Origin: Solibacillus ferritrahens
Lineage (GTDB): Bacteria > Bacillota > Bacilli > Bacillales_A > Planococcaceae
Assembly: GCF_037027585.1 (NCBI RefSeq)
Contig: NZ_JAXCLE010000004.1
Coordinates: 62,001-126,000, forward strand
Length of the DNA stretch: 64,000 bases
Reading direction: 5' to 3'
Shown: positions 15,292 to 23,099 of the stretch, piece after piece
Position numbering within the stretch: position 1 is the first letter of the stretch
Layout of the letters: each line of letters begins with the position of its first letter
Notes under the pieces: model-generated
Told to the model about the DNA's origin: nothing
The model's input: only the letters and a program-made list of their open reading frames with translations
The model's database searches: none
Position numbers and translations under genes: made by a program

Positions 15292-16275
15292 TCATCCTTT
15301 CAATAGTGAGTGGAATGGGACATCCTCACTCGTTTCTGTGTGAAGATGTGCAACATTTCCCTGAATCGTTATTGTATTATCGGGTGTCGTAAAATCGACT
15401 TGCCCGTTAAAGCCGATATAGCCGATATAGCCTTGTGCCGGCAGAAGCTCCTTTACAATATCAATCGCATGCAACGTTGGGTTCAGTGAGCCTTGTGTTG
15501 TTGTGGCCAATTTCTGCACTGAATTTTCCACACTAAATGGCTCTATCGGCAATGCTTTGTTTGTAACTGAAATAGATCCGTCCCGTACTTGCATAAAGTT
15601 TACCTGTGATGTTCCAAGTACAGTGCAATCATCAAATTCGACATAATACATATAAGGTGCAGCATAATCAATCCGCATTTTTCGATAAAGCGAAAGGGTA
15701 TCTCCAGTAAATCGTGCGGCATAATGACCATTTCGCTCTTTTTCGACATCGTTTAAGGTATACGACTTTTCGGCAGGTGTTGTGCTTGTAAACAACTGTT
15801 CAATCATTACATCGATATTCGGCTCATCCTGCTCAGCTTCGATATTCGTATGGAAAACAGCAATCTCGTCTGTTAAATGATCAAAAATAACGAGTGTATC
15901 GTAAACGTGAAACTGCAGTTCAGGCAATGGTTTTTGCAAGGCATGAATATAGCCAATACCCCCGCCTGTAAACGGATATTCGGTATGCGATGATATGCGC
16001 GGCATTACCTGTTTTATTAATTGAATAAGCTCACCATCGTATGTGTACTCTCTATTGGACAGATGTGATTTATCGATAAGCTGCTGTCCAATCCCACTAT
16101 AGGTTTTTCTTGGATTGACGCCGATGAAGGAATAGCGTCCATCACCTTCATACTTGGACGAGCTTTCCAAAAGAAACTTTCGGTGGCCCTTTAAACGTTG
16201 GAAAATGGAAATCGGTGTCAGTAAATCACCGTTCACTTTTTTCATTGATGTACGAAAACGTTGTTGAATTACCAT
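15292..16275 (-). CDS. trpE: Reduced TrpE-like protein lacking the anthranilate synthase catalytic core
   Basis: This 327-residue protein occupies the trpE position; normal TrpE has about 460-520 residues. The N-terminal half is recognisable (TPISIFQRL, KFLLESSSKYEGDGRYSFIG, which includes the LLES tryptophan-site motif). In the C-terminal half only islands remain (PYMYYVEFDDCTVLGTS, HAIDIVKELLPA, IGYIGFNGQVDF). Absent are the DIFQVVLSQR block, the GTRPRG loop, the AEHxMLVDLxRND helix and the GTxSGAPK block that bind chorismate and magnesium. There is no frameshift or stop. The start is ATG 16275 behind AAAGGAGTG; an in-frame ATG at 16353 lies in the T-box and is rejected. Confidence 0.8.
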   Translation of the reverse strand: MVIQQRFRTSMKKVNGDLLTPISIFQRLKGHRKFLLESSSKYEGDGRYSFIGVNPRKTYSGIGQQLIDKSHLSNREYTYDGELIQLIKQVMPRISSHTEYPFTGGGIGYIHALQKPLPELQFHVYDTLVIFDHLTDEIAVFHTNIEAEQDEPNIDVMIEQLFTSTTPAEKSYTLNDVEKERNGHYAARFTGDTLSLYRKMRIDYAAPYMYYVEFDDCTVLGTSQVNFMQVRDGSISVTNKALPIEPFSVENSVQKLATTTQGSLNPTLHAIDIVKELLPAQGYIGYIGFNGQVDFTTPDNTITIQGNVAHLHTETSEDVPFHSLLKG

Positions 16276-16307
16276 TCGACACACTCCTTTTAATTTTGGG
16301 AATAAAA

Positions 16308-16612
16308 AAAGTCCCCAGCAAAAGAATAAACTTTTGCTGAGGACGATCTGCACCGCGTTGCCACCTCGATTGAAGCTATAAAATAGCCTCCACTTAAACC
16401 TGATAACGGTAGGGTACCGTCCGCCAACTAATGCCGGCAGCTTTCATAAGGCCCATTCACATTTACCTTTTGACGTATTTTCACCAACCATACGCTCTCT
16501 GCACAAAACGGAAAATGCTACTCTTCTTATTCAACAATTTACTCAACTAAACTCTTCTCAACTGAAACGGTGGTCGCGCTCCCGCAACCTGCTACCGTAA
16601 TGTAATATTTTG
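16308..16612 (-). promoter_or_regulatory. Tryptophan T-box leader with terminator
   Basis: Read on the minus strand, this leader has the T-box sequence AGGTGGCAACGCGG (about 16372-16359). A terminator with a 13-nt stem (CGTCCTCAGC side and GCTGGGGAC side) and a T7 run at about 16350-16308 follows. The stem I region has the AGAGAGC and GGTTGGTG motifs. A UGG codon (Trp) in the context GAATGGGCC at 16455-16453 is the likely specifier. Uncharged tRNA-Trp would stabilise the antiterminator and switch on trpEDCFBA. Confidence 0.92.
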
Positions 16613-16621
16613 AATATGCTT

Positions 16622-16649
16622 ATTCTAACACTGAAAATAAAAATGTCAA
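16622..16649 (-). promoter_or_regulatory. trp operon promoter
   Basis: On the minus strand, TTGACA (16649-16644) and TAGAAT (16627-16622) with a 16-bp spacer precede the T-box leader. Confidence 0.75.
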
Positions 16650-16670
16650 ACAATTCTAAAAAAACTTAAA

Positions 16671-16700
16671 CAAAAAACCCACCGGCTAATGACCAGTGGG
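16671..16700 (-). terminator. Intrinsic terminator of queT
   Basis: On the minus strand, CCCACTGG (16700-16693) pairs with CCGGTGGG (16685-16678), followed by a T6 run. It isolates queT from the trp promoter. Confidence 0.85.
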
Positions 16701-16714
16701 TGAAACGATATATG

Positions 16715-17200
16715 TTAGATCAATTTTTTGAAATCAAGTCGTTTATTTAAAGTGTACATGATAGGTGCACCAACAGCTAAAACAACAAACTCCCCAAATG
16801 CTACAAATAACCATGTCTCCCAAAACGGAAAGTCCAGTACTAGGTTAAGCTGTGCCGCAATGATAAACATTGTAAACGTAAAGAGTGTCGTATTAATAAC
16901 TAAACGTGCCCAAATGTTTTTTACAAACTTACAAATGAAAATAAAAATTCCTAGTGTAAGAATAGTATGTCCCACGCCAAAAATCAGGTCAATTGGACCA
17001 ACCGATGACATAAGAAAATTTGAAAAAAATACACCCAATACAACACCCAGCATAAAACGGGGGTTGAAGGCGATTAGATGATTAAATATTTCGGCAATAC
17101 GAAACTGTACTTGTCCAAAACTAATCGGGGCAACTAGCATTGTAATTGCAATATATAATGCTGCAATAATTGCACTTGTTGCAAGAAACTTTACTTTCAT
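16715..17200 (-). CDS. queT: QueT-type queuosine precursor transporter (ECF S component)
   Basis: A 161-residue membrane protein with five to six hydrophobic helices and the QueT signature QVQFRIAEIFNHL near residues 30-42. It is the substrate-binding S component of an energy-coupling-factor importer for preQ1/preQ0, precursors of the tRNA base queuosine. The preQ1 riboswitch immediately upstream confirms the substrate. The shared ECF ATPases and EcfT are not in the window. Confidence 0.92.
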   Translation of the reverse strand: MKVKFLATSAIIAALYIAITMLVAPISFGQVQFRIAEIFNHLIAFNPRFMLGVVLGVFFSNFLMSSVGPIDLIFGVGHTILTLGIFIFICKFVKNIWARLVINTTLFTFTMFIIAAQLNLVLDFPFWETWLFVAFGEFVVLAVGAPIMYTLNKRLDFKKLI

Positions 17201-17207
17201 ATTAAAT

Positions 17208-17250
17208 TCCTCCTAGTTTTTTAACGTGGGATGGTTACGAACCACGCAAA
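17208..17250 (-). promoter_or_regulatory. PreQ1-I riboswitch
   Basis: On the minus strand, stem CGTGG/CCACG encloses a loop opening with TTC. It is followed by TTAAAAAACTAGGAGG, the A-rich tail that folds back on the stem and contains the ribosome site of queT. Ligand binding would hide that site, so translational control is expected. Confidence 0.9.
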
Positions 17251-17440
17251 GCAACTGCAATCATAGCAATATTAAAAACGAAAGTAAAGAATTATAGAAC
17301 TAATTTTCCATCATTGTTCAATAAATTGACAAATAATAAAATTTTGAATGAAATAAACGCGATTTAGCAGTTTAAAGCACGAAATTAACATTAGTGCATT
17401 TACTAGTATATATATTAATTTCTGAACATTCTAAATCTTA

Positions 17441-17520
17441 TTGACTATCTGAAAATGAAGAGGTAATATAATTTTAATTCACACTTCATCCAAATGAAGT
17501 TCGTCGCTTTAAAGTGACAG
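17441..17520 (+). promoter_or_regulatory. Promoter and hairpin leader of the TrpXYZ-like operon
   Basis: TTGACT (17441-17446) and TAATAT (17464-17469), spaced 17 bp, form a promoter. The leader has two small hairpins, ACTTCAT/ATGAAGT (17483-17500) and GTCGCTT/AAGTGAC (17503-17518). No T-box or other known riboswitch motif is seen. The rest of 17251-17440 is A+T-rich without visible features. Confidence 0.55.
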
Positions 17521-17542
17521 AGAATAATGGGGGGATAAATAG

Positions 17543-18559
17543 ATGACACGTAAATTAACGAAGCTTTCCTTTTTAGTATTTGGGCTTCTTTTACTATTAG
17601 CAGCATGCGGTGGAGAAGAGAAAGATACTGCTATTAATGCTACAGCAAGTGACAGAACAAAAGAGACTGCACAAACTGATGAAGCAAAAACATTTAAAAT
17701 TGGAACAACGCAAATCGTAGAGCATCCATCATTAGATGCGGCAAAAGAAGGATTCAAAAAGGCGATTGAAGATGCAGGGATTAAAGCAGAGTATGTGGAT
17801 AAATCAGCTAATGGAGATAACAGTGCAAACATGACAATTGCACAACAATTAGTAAGTGATAATGTAGACTTAATTTTTGCGAACTCGACACCATCTGCAC
17901 AGGCGGCAAAAGGTGCAACTGCAGATATTCCAATCATTTTCACATCGGTAACAGATGCGGTAGGTGCGGAATTAATCGAATCAATGGCAACTCCAGGGTC
18001 AAATGTTACCGGAACAATTGATTTACACCCAGAAACAATGCCGAAAACAATGGCATTCTTAAAAGAACTAGGTGTGAAAAATGTAGGGATGGTGTATAAC
18101 GCAGGGGAGCAAAATTCTGTAGCCCAAATTTCAACTGCTAAAGAATTAGCAGCAAAAGAAGGTATTACAATTGTAGAAGCATCTGCTTCAACATCAGCGG
18201 AAGTAAAACAAGCAACAGAATCATTATTAGGTAAAGTAGAAGCGTATTACATCATTACAGATAACACAGTTGTAAATGCATTAGAATCAGTTATCGATGT
18301 GGCAAATGCAAATAAACTACCATTAATTGTTGGTGAGTTGGATTCTGTAGCACGTGGCGGATTGGCAGCATACGGTTTCAATTACTATGATATCGGTTAT
18401 GAAGCGGGGCAAATGGCAGCTCAAATTTTACTGGAAGGGAAATCTCCTTCCGAAATTCCGGCAGCATATCCAGCGAACTTAAAATTAGTCATTAATAAAG
18501 CGACTGCAGAAAATTTAGGGTTGGAAGTTAAACCTGAATGGGAAGCAGAAGTTCAATAA
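17543..18559 (+). CDS. ABC transporter substrate-binding lipoprotein, TrpX-like
   Basis: A 338-residue extracytoplasmic binding protein of the ABC_sub_bind family. The signal peptide ends in the lipobox LLAAC with C22 as the lipidated residue. The family hallmarks are FKIGTTQIVEHPSLD (near 51), NGDNSANMTIAQQLVSDNVDLI and TGTIDLHPE. Homologues in streptococci and bacilli (TrpX) serve tryptophan uptake, and proximity to the trp operon agrees. The binding pocket cannot be read from sequence. It starts at ATG 17543 behind GGGGGGA. Confidence 0.85.
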   Translation: MTRKLTKLSFLVFGLLLLLAACGGEEKDTAINATASDRTKETAQTDEAKTFKIGTTQIVEHPSLDAAKEGFKKAIEDAGIKAEYVDKSANGDNSANMTIAQQLVSDNVDLIFANSTPSAQAAKGATADIPIIFTSVTDAVGAELIESMATPGSNVTGTIDLHPETMPKTMAFLKELGVKNVGMVYNAGEQNSVAQISTAKELAAKEGITIVEASASTSAEVKQATESLLGKVEAYYIITDNTVVNALESVIDVANANKLPLIVGELDSVARGGLAAYGFNYYDIGYEAGQMAAQILLEGKSPSEIPAAYPANLKLVINKATAENLGLEVKPEWEAEVQ

Positions 18560-18593
18560 TTTGAAAGCTGGTAAACAATAGCCAGGAATAAAT

Positions 18594-18726
18594 ATTCGCG
18601 CTTGTATCCAAAAGGAAGATCAGCCTAAAGTCATCGTAATGAGGTCAAGGCTGGTTGTCTGAGGGGATCCCAGCGCGAATTAACGTTTAACCTCTTTTTA
18701 GTGGTCGCGAGTGTTCTTACGCTCGC
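18594..18726 (+). other. Long folded element between transporter genes
   Basis: A 16-position stem (18594-18609 with 18665-18680, only two mismatches) encloses an internal loop. A second 8-bp stem follows (GATCAGCC 18618-18625 with GGCTGGTT 18649-18656), then a TCAT/ATGA tip (18631-18642). A separate 7-bp hairpin follows (GCGAGTG 18707-18713 with CGCTCGC 18720-18726), without a T run. The gap between binding protein and permease is 208 bp, unusually long for such an operon. It could trim or attenuate the transcript so that more binding protein than permease is made. I recognise no known riboswitch in it. Confidence 0.5.
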
Positions 18727-18767
18727 CATGGTGTAATGGAAAAAACTATAGTAGGAGATGATTCAGA

Positions 18768-19808
18768 ATGTTTACAGCTTTGTTTGGGTCGGTAGAGCAA
18801 GGAATCATCTATGCAATTATGGCACTTGGTGTTTATTTAACGTTCCGGGTGTTGGATTTTCCGGATTTAACGGTTGATGGAAGCTTTGTAACGGGTGCAG
18901 GTACTGCAGCAATGATGATTGTACTTGGCTATAATCCTATACTCGCAACATTGGTCGCAACAGTTGCTGGATTTATTGCTGGATGTATGACAGGAATTTT
19001 ACACACTAAAGGGAAAATTAATCCGCTGCTTGCAGGGATTTTAATGATGATCGCTCTTTATTCCATCAATCTTCGTATTATGGGATTAAGTTCCGATACT
19101 GGTGTAACGAGACCAAATATTCCACTATTAAATTCAGAAACAATCTTTTCGACATTCGGTAATTTTTGGTCGGGGCTAGGCATTGATTCAGTAATCTCAA
19201 ATGCATTAAAGTCAATGGGTCTTGCAACGGTGCCCACGACTTGGGGAATTTTAGCCTTAATGATTGTCGTTACGTTTATTATTAAACTTATCGTTGACTG
19301 GTTCTTAAAAACGGAAGTCGGCTTGGCAATCCGTGCAACAGGGGACAATAAACGAATGATTCGCAGCTTTTCGGCAAACACAGATTCATTAGTTATTTTA
19401 GGATTAGGTATTTCAAACGGTATGGTTGCATTATCTGGGGCATTAATTGCGCAATATACAAAATTTGCGGATGTTGGATTAGGTATCGGGATGATTGTTG
19501 TCGGTCTAGCATCTGTTATTATCGGTGAAGCAATTTTCGGAACAAAGTCGATTGTTCGTGTCACATTTGCTGTTATTGCCGGGGCAATAATTTACCGAAT
19601 GATTTACGCATTAGCATTGCGTGTAAAATGGTTAGATTCAGGCGACATGAAACTAATTACAGCGTTTATTGTTATTTTAGCGTTAGTTATCCCACAAATC
19701 GTTAGCAAGTATAAAGAAAAGAAGCGTAAGGCAAAGCGTTTGGAAGAACGTATGGCACTACAAAAGGCGAAATTGAAAGTAGAGCAGGGAGGGAATGGCC
19801 TTGCTTAA
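18768..19808 (+). CDS. ABC transporter permease, TrpY-like (branched-chain type)
   Basis: A 346-residue permease of the BPD_transp_2 family with about eight to nine membrane helices. It shows a DFPDLTVDGSFVTGAG opening characteristic of the TrpY/YtrP group, and a basic cytoplasmic tail (KEKKRKAKRLEERMA). With the flanking lipoprotein and ATPase it forms a three-gene importer, probably for tryptophan or another aromatic amino acid. It starts at ATG 18768 behind TAGGAG, and its end overlaps the ATPase start by 14 bp. Confidence 0.87.
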   Translation: MFTALFGSVEQGIIYAIMALGVYLTFRVLDFPDLTVDGSFVTGAGTAAMMIVLGYNPILATLVATVAGFIAGCMTGILHTKGKINPLLAGILMMIALYSINLRIMGLSSDTGVTRPNIPLLNSETIFSTFGNFWSGLGIDSVISNALKSMGLATVPTTWGILALMIVVTFIIKLIVDWFLKTEVGLAIRATGDNKRMIRSFSANTDSLVILGLGISNGMVALSGALIAQYTKFADVGLGIGMIVVGLASVIIGEAIFGTKSIVRVTFAVIAGAIIYRMIYALALRVKWLDSGDMKLITAFIVILALVIPQIVSKYKEKKRKAKRLEERMALQKAKLKVEQGGNGLA

Positions 19809-20595
19809 ATTGGATGGAATTAATAAAGTATTTAACGAAGGAACACCCGATGAAAAAATTGCATTGGATAATATTAATTTAAATTTAGCACCTGGCGATT
19901 TTGTCACAATAATCGGAAGTAATGGTGCAGGGAAATCGACAATGATGAATATGATTTCCGGTGCCTTAACACCTGACTTTGGGTCCGTCATTATTAATGG
20001 CAATGATTTAACACGTTTACCGGAATATAAGCGTGCGGTACATATCGGCCGTGTTTTTCAGGATCCAATGGCTGGTACAGCACCTACGATGACGATTGAA
20101 GAAAATTTGGCGATTGCCTATTCACGTAATGCCAAACGGACACTACGGTTCGGTGTAGATAAAAAACGCCGTGAGTTTTTCAAAGCTTCCTTGGAAAAGT
20201 TGCATCTAAATTTGGAAAACCGTTTAAATGCAAAGGTGGGCCTATTATCAGGTGGTGAACGCCAAGCATTAAGTCTATTAATGGCGACTTTTACAAAGCC
20301 TTCGATATTGTTGCTCGATGAACATACAGCTGCACTTGACCCATCACGTGCGGAGCTTATTACAAAGCTGACTAAAAAACTGGTGGAAGAAAGTAAGCTG
20401 ACAACGCTGATGGTTACCCACAATATGCAGCAGGCGTTGGACTTAGGCAATCGCTTAATTATGATGGATAAAGGGCAGATTATCTTAGAAGTTGGAGAAA
20501 ATCGAAAACCAGCATTAACTATTCCGGATTTAATGTCCGAATTCGAGCATATCCGCGGAGAAAAAATGAATTCAGATCGCGCCCTATTAGGCTAA
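19795..20595 (+). CDS. ABC transporter ATPase, TrpZ-like
   Basis: A 266-residue ABC ATPase with Walker A GSNGAGKST (near 41-49), signature LSGGERQAL (near 150), Walker B SILLLDEHTA and the switch histidine in MVTHNMQQAL. It powers the TrpXYZ-like importer. It starts at ATG 19795 inside the end of the permease gene, with AGGGAGGG as its ribosome site, so the two are translationally coupled. A terminator follows at once. Confidence 0.92.
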   Translation: MALLKLDGINKVFNEGTPDEKIALDNINLNLAPGDFVTIIGSNGAGKSTMMNMISGALTPDFGSVIINGNDLTRLPEYKRAVHIGRVFQDPMAGTAPTMTIEENLAIAYSRNAKRTLRFGVDKKRREFFKASLEKLHLNLENRLNAKVGLLSGGERQALSLLMATFTKPSILLLDEHTAALDPSRAELITKLTKKLVEESKLTTLMVTHNMQQALDLGNRLIMMDKGQIILEVGENRKPALTIPDLMSEFEHIRGEKMNSDRALLG

Positions 20596-20600
20596 ATTAA

Positions 20601-20638
20601 AATCCCGACAATCATTGAATGACTGTCGGGATTTTTTA
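20601..20638 (+). terminator. Intrinsic terminator of the TrpXYZ-like operon
   Basis: AATCCCGACA (20601-20610) pairs with TGTCGGGATT (20624-20633), extended by an inner TCATT/AATGA, followed by T6. Confidence 0.92.
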
Positions 20639-20671
20639 TATAGATGAAATGAAGAAGGTTTTAGCCAGGTG

Positions 20672-21940
20672 CTACACAAGCAGTGCAAACAATGTACTGT
20701 CTTTATTGACCTCTTTATATTCAAAACCATTGGCCAGCATACGCTCGATTAAACCGGCGCGATCATCAGGGTGGGCAAGTTCAATACCGACTAATGCCGG
20801 ACCACTCTCTTTATTGTTTTTCTTCGTATATTCAAATGTCGTAATATCATCATTCGGTCCGAGCACCTCAGCCAAAAATTGTCTTAGCGCACCAGAACGT
20901 TGCGGGAAGCTGACGATGAAATAATGGAGAAGCCCTTCGTAAATAAGCGAGCGTTCCTTAATTTCCTGCATTCGTCCGATATCATTATTCCCGCCGGAAA
21001 TAATGACAACAACAGATTTCCCCCGAATTTGCTCCGCATAAAAATCAAGAGCTGCAACCGATAAAGCTCCAGCTGGTTCTGCAATAATTGCATGCTTATT
21101 ATATAAGTCTAAAATAGTTGTACAAACTTTTCCTTCTGGTACAGTAATAATATCGTCCAAATAATGCCTACATACTTCATACGTTTCCTGCCCGACACAT
21201 TTAACAGCAGCACCATCGACAAATTTATCAATCCAGTCGAGAGAAACGGGCTCCTTGTTCTCAAATGCAGACTTCATACTTGCTGCACCTGCAGGCTCAA
21301 CTCCAATAATTTTACTCGTAGGGGATAAGTTTTTAATGTATGCGGATACTCCGGACATTAAACCGCCGCCACCAATGCTACCGAAAATATAGTCAATCGG
21401 CTCTTCGATATCATTCATAATCTCTACTGCCACAGTTCCTTGACCAGCCATGACGTCAATATCATCAAATGGATGGATGAAGATGCGGTTTTCTACTTCA
21501 CAATAGGCTACTGCGCTTTCCGCCGAGTCATCGAATGTATCACCGGCTAACACAATTTCTACAAAGTTCCGGCCAAACATACGAACTTGATCAATTTTTT
21601 GTTTTGGCGTTGTTTTTGGCATGAAAATGGTTGCTTTAATTTCAAGCTTTGCACAGGCATAGGCGACACCTTGTGCATGATTCCCAGCACTTGCACAGAC
21701 GACACCTGCAGCACGTGCCTCATTTTCGATTTTCTTGATTTTATAATAGGCACCGCGTAATTTAAAGGACCGAACATGCTGTAGGTCTTCACGCTTAAAA
21801 TAAATTTTTGCACCATACTTTTCGGATAAATATTCATTTAACTGCAGTGGGGTATGCACGACGACATCTTTTAAAAAATGGTGGGCAATCAATACATTTT
21901 CAACTGCAATTGTTTTAGGTTGAGCAACTTCCATTTTCAT
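20672..21940 (-). CDS. ilvA: Threonine ammonia-lyase (threonine deaminase)
   Basis: A 422-residue fold-type II PLP enzyme converting threonine to 2-oxobutyrate, the first step to isoleucine. The PLP lysine is K60 in RSFKLRGAYYK, the phosphate loop is IGGGGLMSG, and SAGNHAQGVAYA binds substrate. About 80 C-terminal residues form one ACT-like regulatory domain, the short form found in Bacillus. The start at ATG 21940 has CGGAGG upstream (ATG 21934 is an alternative). It stands alone, away from other ilv genes. Confidence 0.94.
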   Translation of the reverse strand: MKMEVAQPKTIAVENVLIAHHFLKDVVVHTPLQLNEYLSEKYGAKIYFKREDLQHVRSFKLRGAYYKIKKIENEARAAGVVCASAGNHAQGVAYACAKLEIKATIFMPKTTPKQKIDQVRMFGRNFVEIVLAGDTFDDSAESAVAYCEVENRIFIHPFDDIDVMAGQGTVAVEIMNDIEEPIDYIFGSIGGGGLMSGVSAYIKNLSPTSKIIGVEPAGAASMKSAFENKEPVSLDWIDKFVDGAAVKCVGQETYEVCRHYLDDIITVPEGKVCTTILDLYNKHAIIAEPAGALSVAALDFYAEQIRGKSVVVIISGGNNDIGRMQEIKERSLIYEGLLHYFIVSFPQRSGALRQFLAEVLGPNDDITTFEYTKKNNKESGPALVGIELAHPDDRAGLIERMLANGFEYKEVNKDSTLFALLV

Positions 21941-22073
21941 GTAACCTCCGTAATCAGTTTAAAGATTACATCATTCTATCATAAATTTACGCTTAAGAGA
22001 CATGAAAAGTCAGTAAATTTAGAAAGTTCTTAAATTATTCATAATGAAAGCGTTTTATTGGAGAGAGTAACTT

Positions 22074-22267
22074 AATCCATTCCTATTCCATCCAAAAATT
22101 GCATAGATTTTTTGGGAAACGGACAGCCTTATGAAGAATTGTCAGAGCCTGCATCTGTTGCTTTTTTGTTTATACAAAGAAGTGAAGGGGTAAAAAATAC
22201 AATGTTATGGCAGTGGAAATTTGGTTGTAGTACATCAATTATTTACAAGTTCCAAGAACATATCTAG
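22074..22267 (+). other. Open frame without start codon in the ilvA-SDR gap (possible gene remnant)
   Basis: The gap 21941-22279 holds an open frame of about 63 codons after a stop at 22073. It has protein-like composition (DFLGNGQPYEELSEPASVAF, then LWQWKFG) but no ATG, GTG or TTG with a ribosome site at its beginning. It ends with a stop just before the SDR ribosome site. I do not recognise a family. It may be the 3' end of a lost gene; chance is also possible in a frame this short. Confidence 0.3.
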
Positions 22268-22279
22268 GAGGAATTAAAT

Positions 22280-23029
22280 ATGACTAAAACAGCTATCATT
22301 ACAGGTGGGGGAAGCGGATTAGGTCAATCGACAGCTATCCGTATGGCCCAGGAAGGTATAAATATTGCAGTAGTGGATGTAAGTGAAAAAGGCGGTAATG
22401 AAACAGTCGAAAAAGTAAAAGCACATGGCGTCGATGCTATTTTTATTAAAGCAGATGTTTCAAAAGCAGAGGAAGTAAAGAAATATGTAGACGAAACAAT
22501 GGAGAAATTCGGTTCTGTCGATTACTTCTTCAATAATGCAGGGATTTCAGGAAGCGGAAAATATTATTTAGATACAACAATCGAAGAAATTGAACAGATA
22601 GTCGGCATTAATTTACTAGGTGCATTGTATGGGGTACGTTATGTAGCAGAAGTTATGTTAAAAAATGGTGGAGGGGCAATCGTGAATACAGCCTCAAGTG
22701 CGGGTGTTATTGGACAAGATTCCGTTGTCACATACTCAGCAACGAAACATGGGATCATTGGCTTAACGAAAAGTATGGTAGCAGAATACGCAAAAGATGG
22801 ATTACGTGTCAATGCGATTGCACCGGGACCAACTGAAACACCGATGGTTAAAACATTTTTCGAAGCAAACCCGCAAATGAAGGAAAATGCAACAAGTGGA
22901 ATTCCACAAAAACGCTTAGGAACACCAGAGGAAGTGGCAGAGCTTGTAACTTTCCTATTAACATCAAAAGCAGAATATATTAATGGGGAAGTCATCCGTA
23001 TTGACGGTGGATTCACTAGCACAAAATAA
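22280..23029 (+). CDS. SDR-family NAD(P)-dependent oxidoreductase
   Basis: A 249-residue classical SDR. TGGGSGLG (8-15) is the cofactor loop, a D at the end of strand 2 (VVDVSE) suggests NAD, NNAG lies near 87, and the triad includes S near 139 and Y-x3-K in YSATKHG. The C terminus ends NGEVIRIDGGFTSTK. The substrate is unknown. The start at ATG 22280 has AGGAGG 7 nt upstream. It is monocistronic with a strong terminator. The partial SDR at 1-415 is a related but distinct protein. Confidence 0.9.
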   Translation: MTKTAIITGGGSGLGQSTAIRMAQEGINIAVVDVSEKGGNETVEKVKAHGVDAIFIKADVSKAEEVKKYVDETMEKFGSVDYFFNNAGISGSGKYYLDTTIEEIEQIVGINLLGALYGVRYVAEVMLKNGGGAIVNTASSAGVIGQDSVVTYSATKHGIIGLTKSMVAEYAKDGLRVNAIAPGPTETPMVKTFFEANPQMKENATSGIPQKRLGTPEEVAELVTFLLTSKAEYINGEVIRIDGGFTSTK

Positions 23030-23035
23030 ATATAT

Positions 23036-23092
23036 AAAGGGCTGCCCGAAAAGTCAGAGGGAAATCTGATTTTTCGGCAGCCCTTTATTTTT
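23036..23092. terminator. Strong bidirectional terminator
   Basis: An approximately 22-bp stem (23036-23057 with 23065-23086) separates the convergent SDR and YjiH-type genes, with T or A runs on both sides. Confidence 0.9.
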
Positions 23093-23099
23093 GTTCGAT

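Noticed and set aside
16276..16353. Longer trpE start at 16353
   Set aside because: It lies within the T-box terminator; ATG 16275 has a strong ribosome site and a normal TrpE N terminus.
17251..17542. T-box before the TrpXYZ-like operon
   Set aside because: Searched for the GGTGGNACCGCG motif and a terminator. Only two small hairpins were found.
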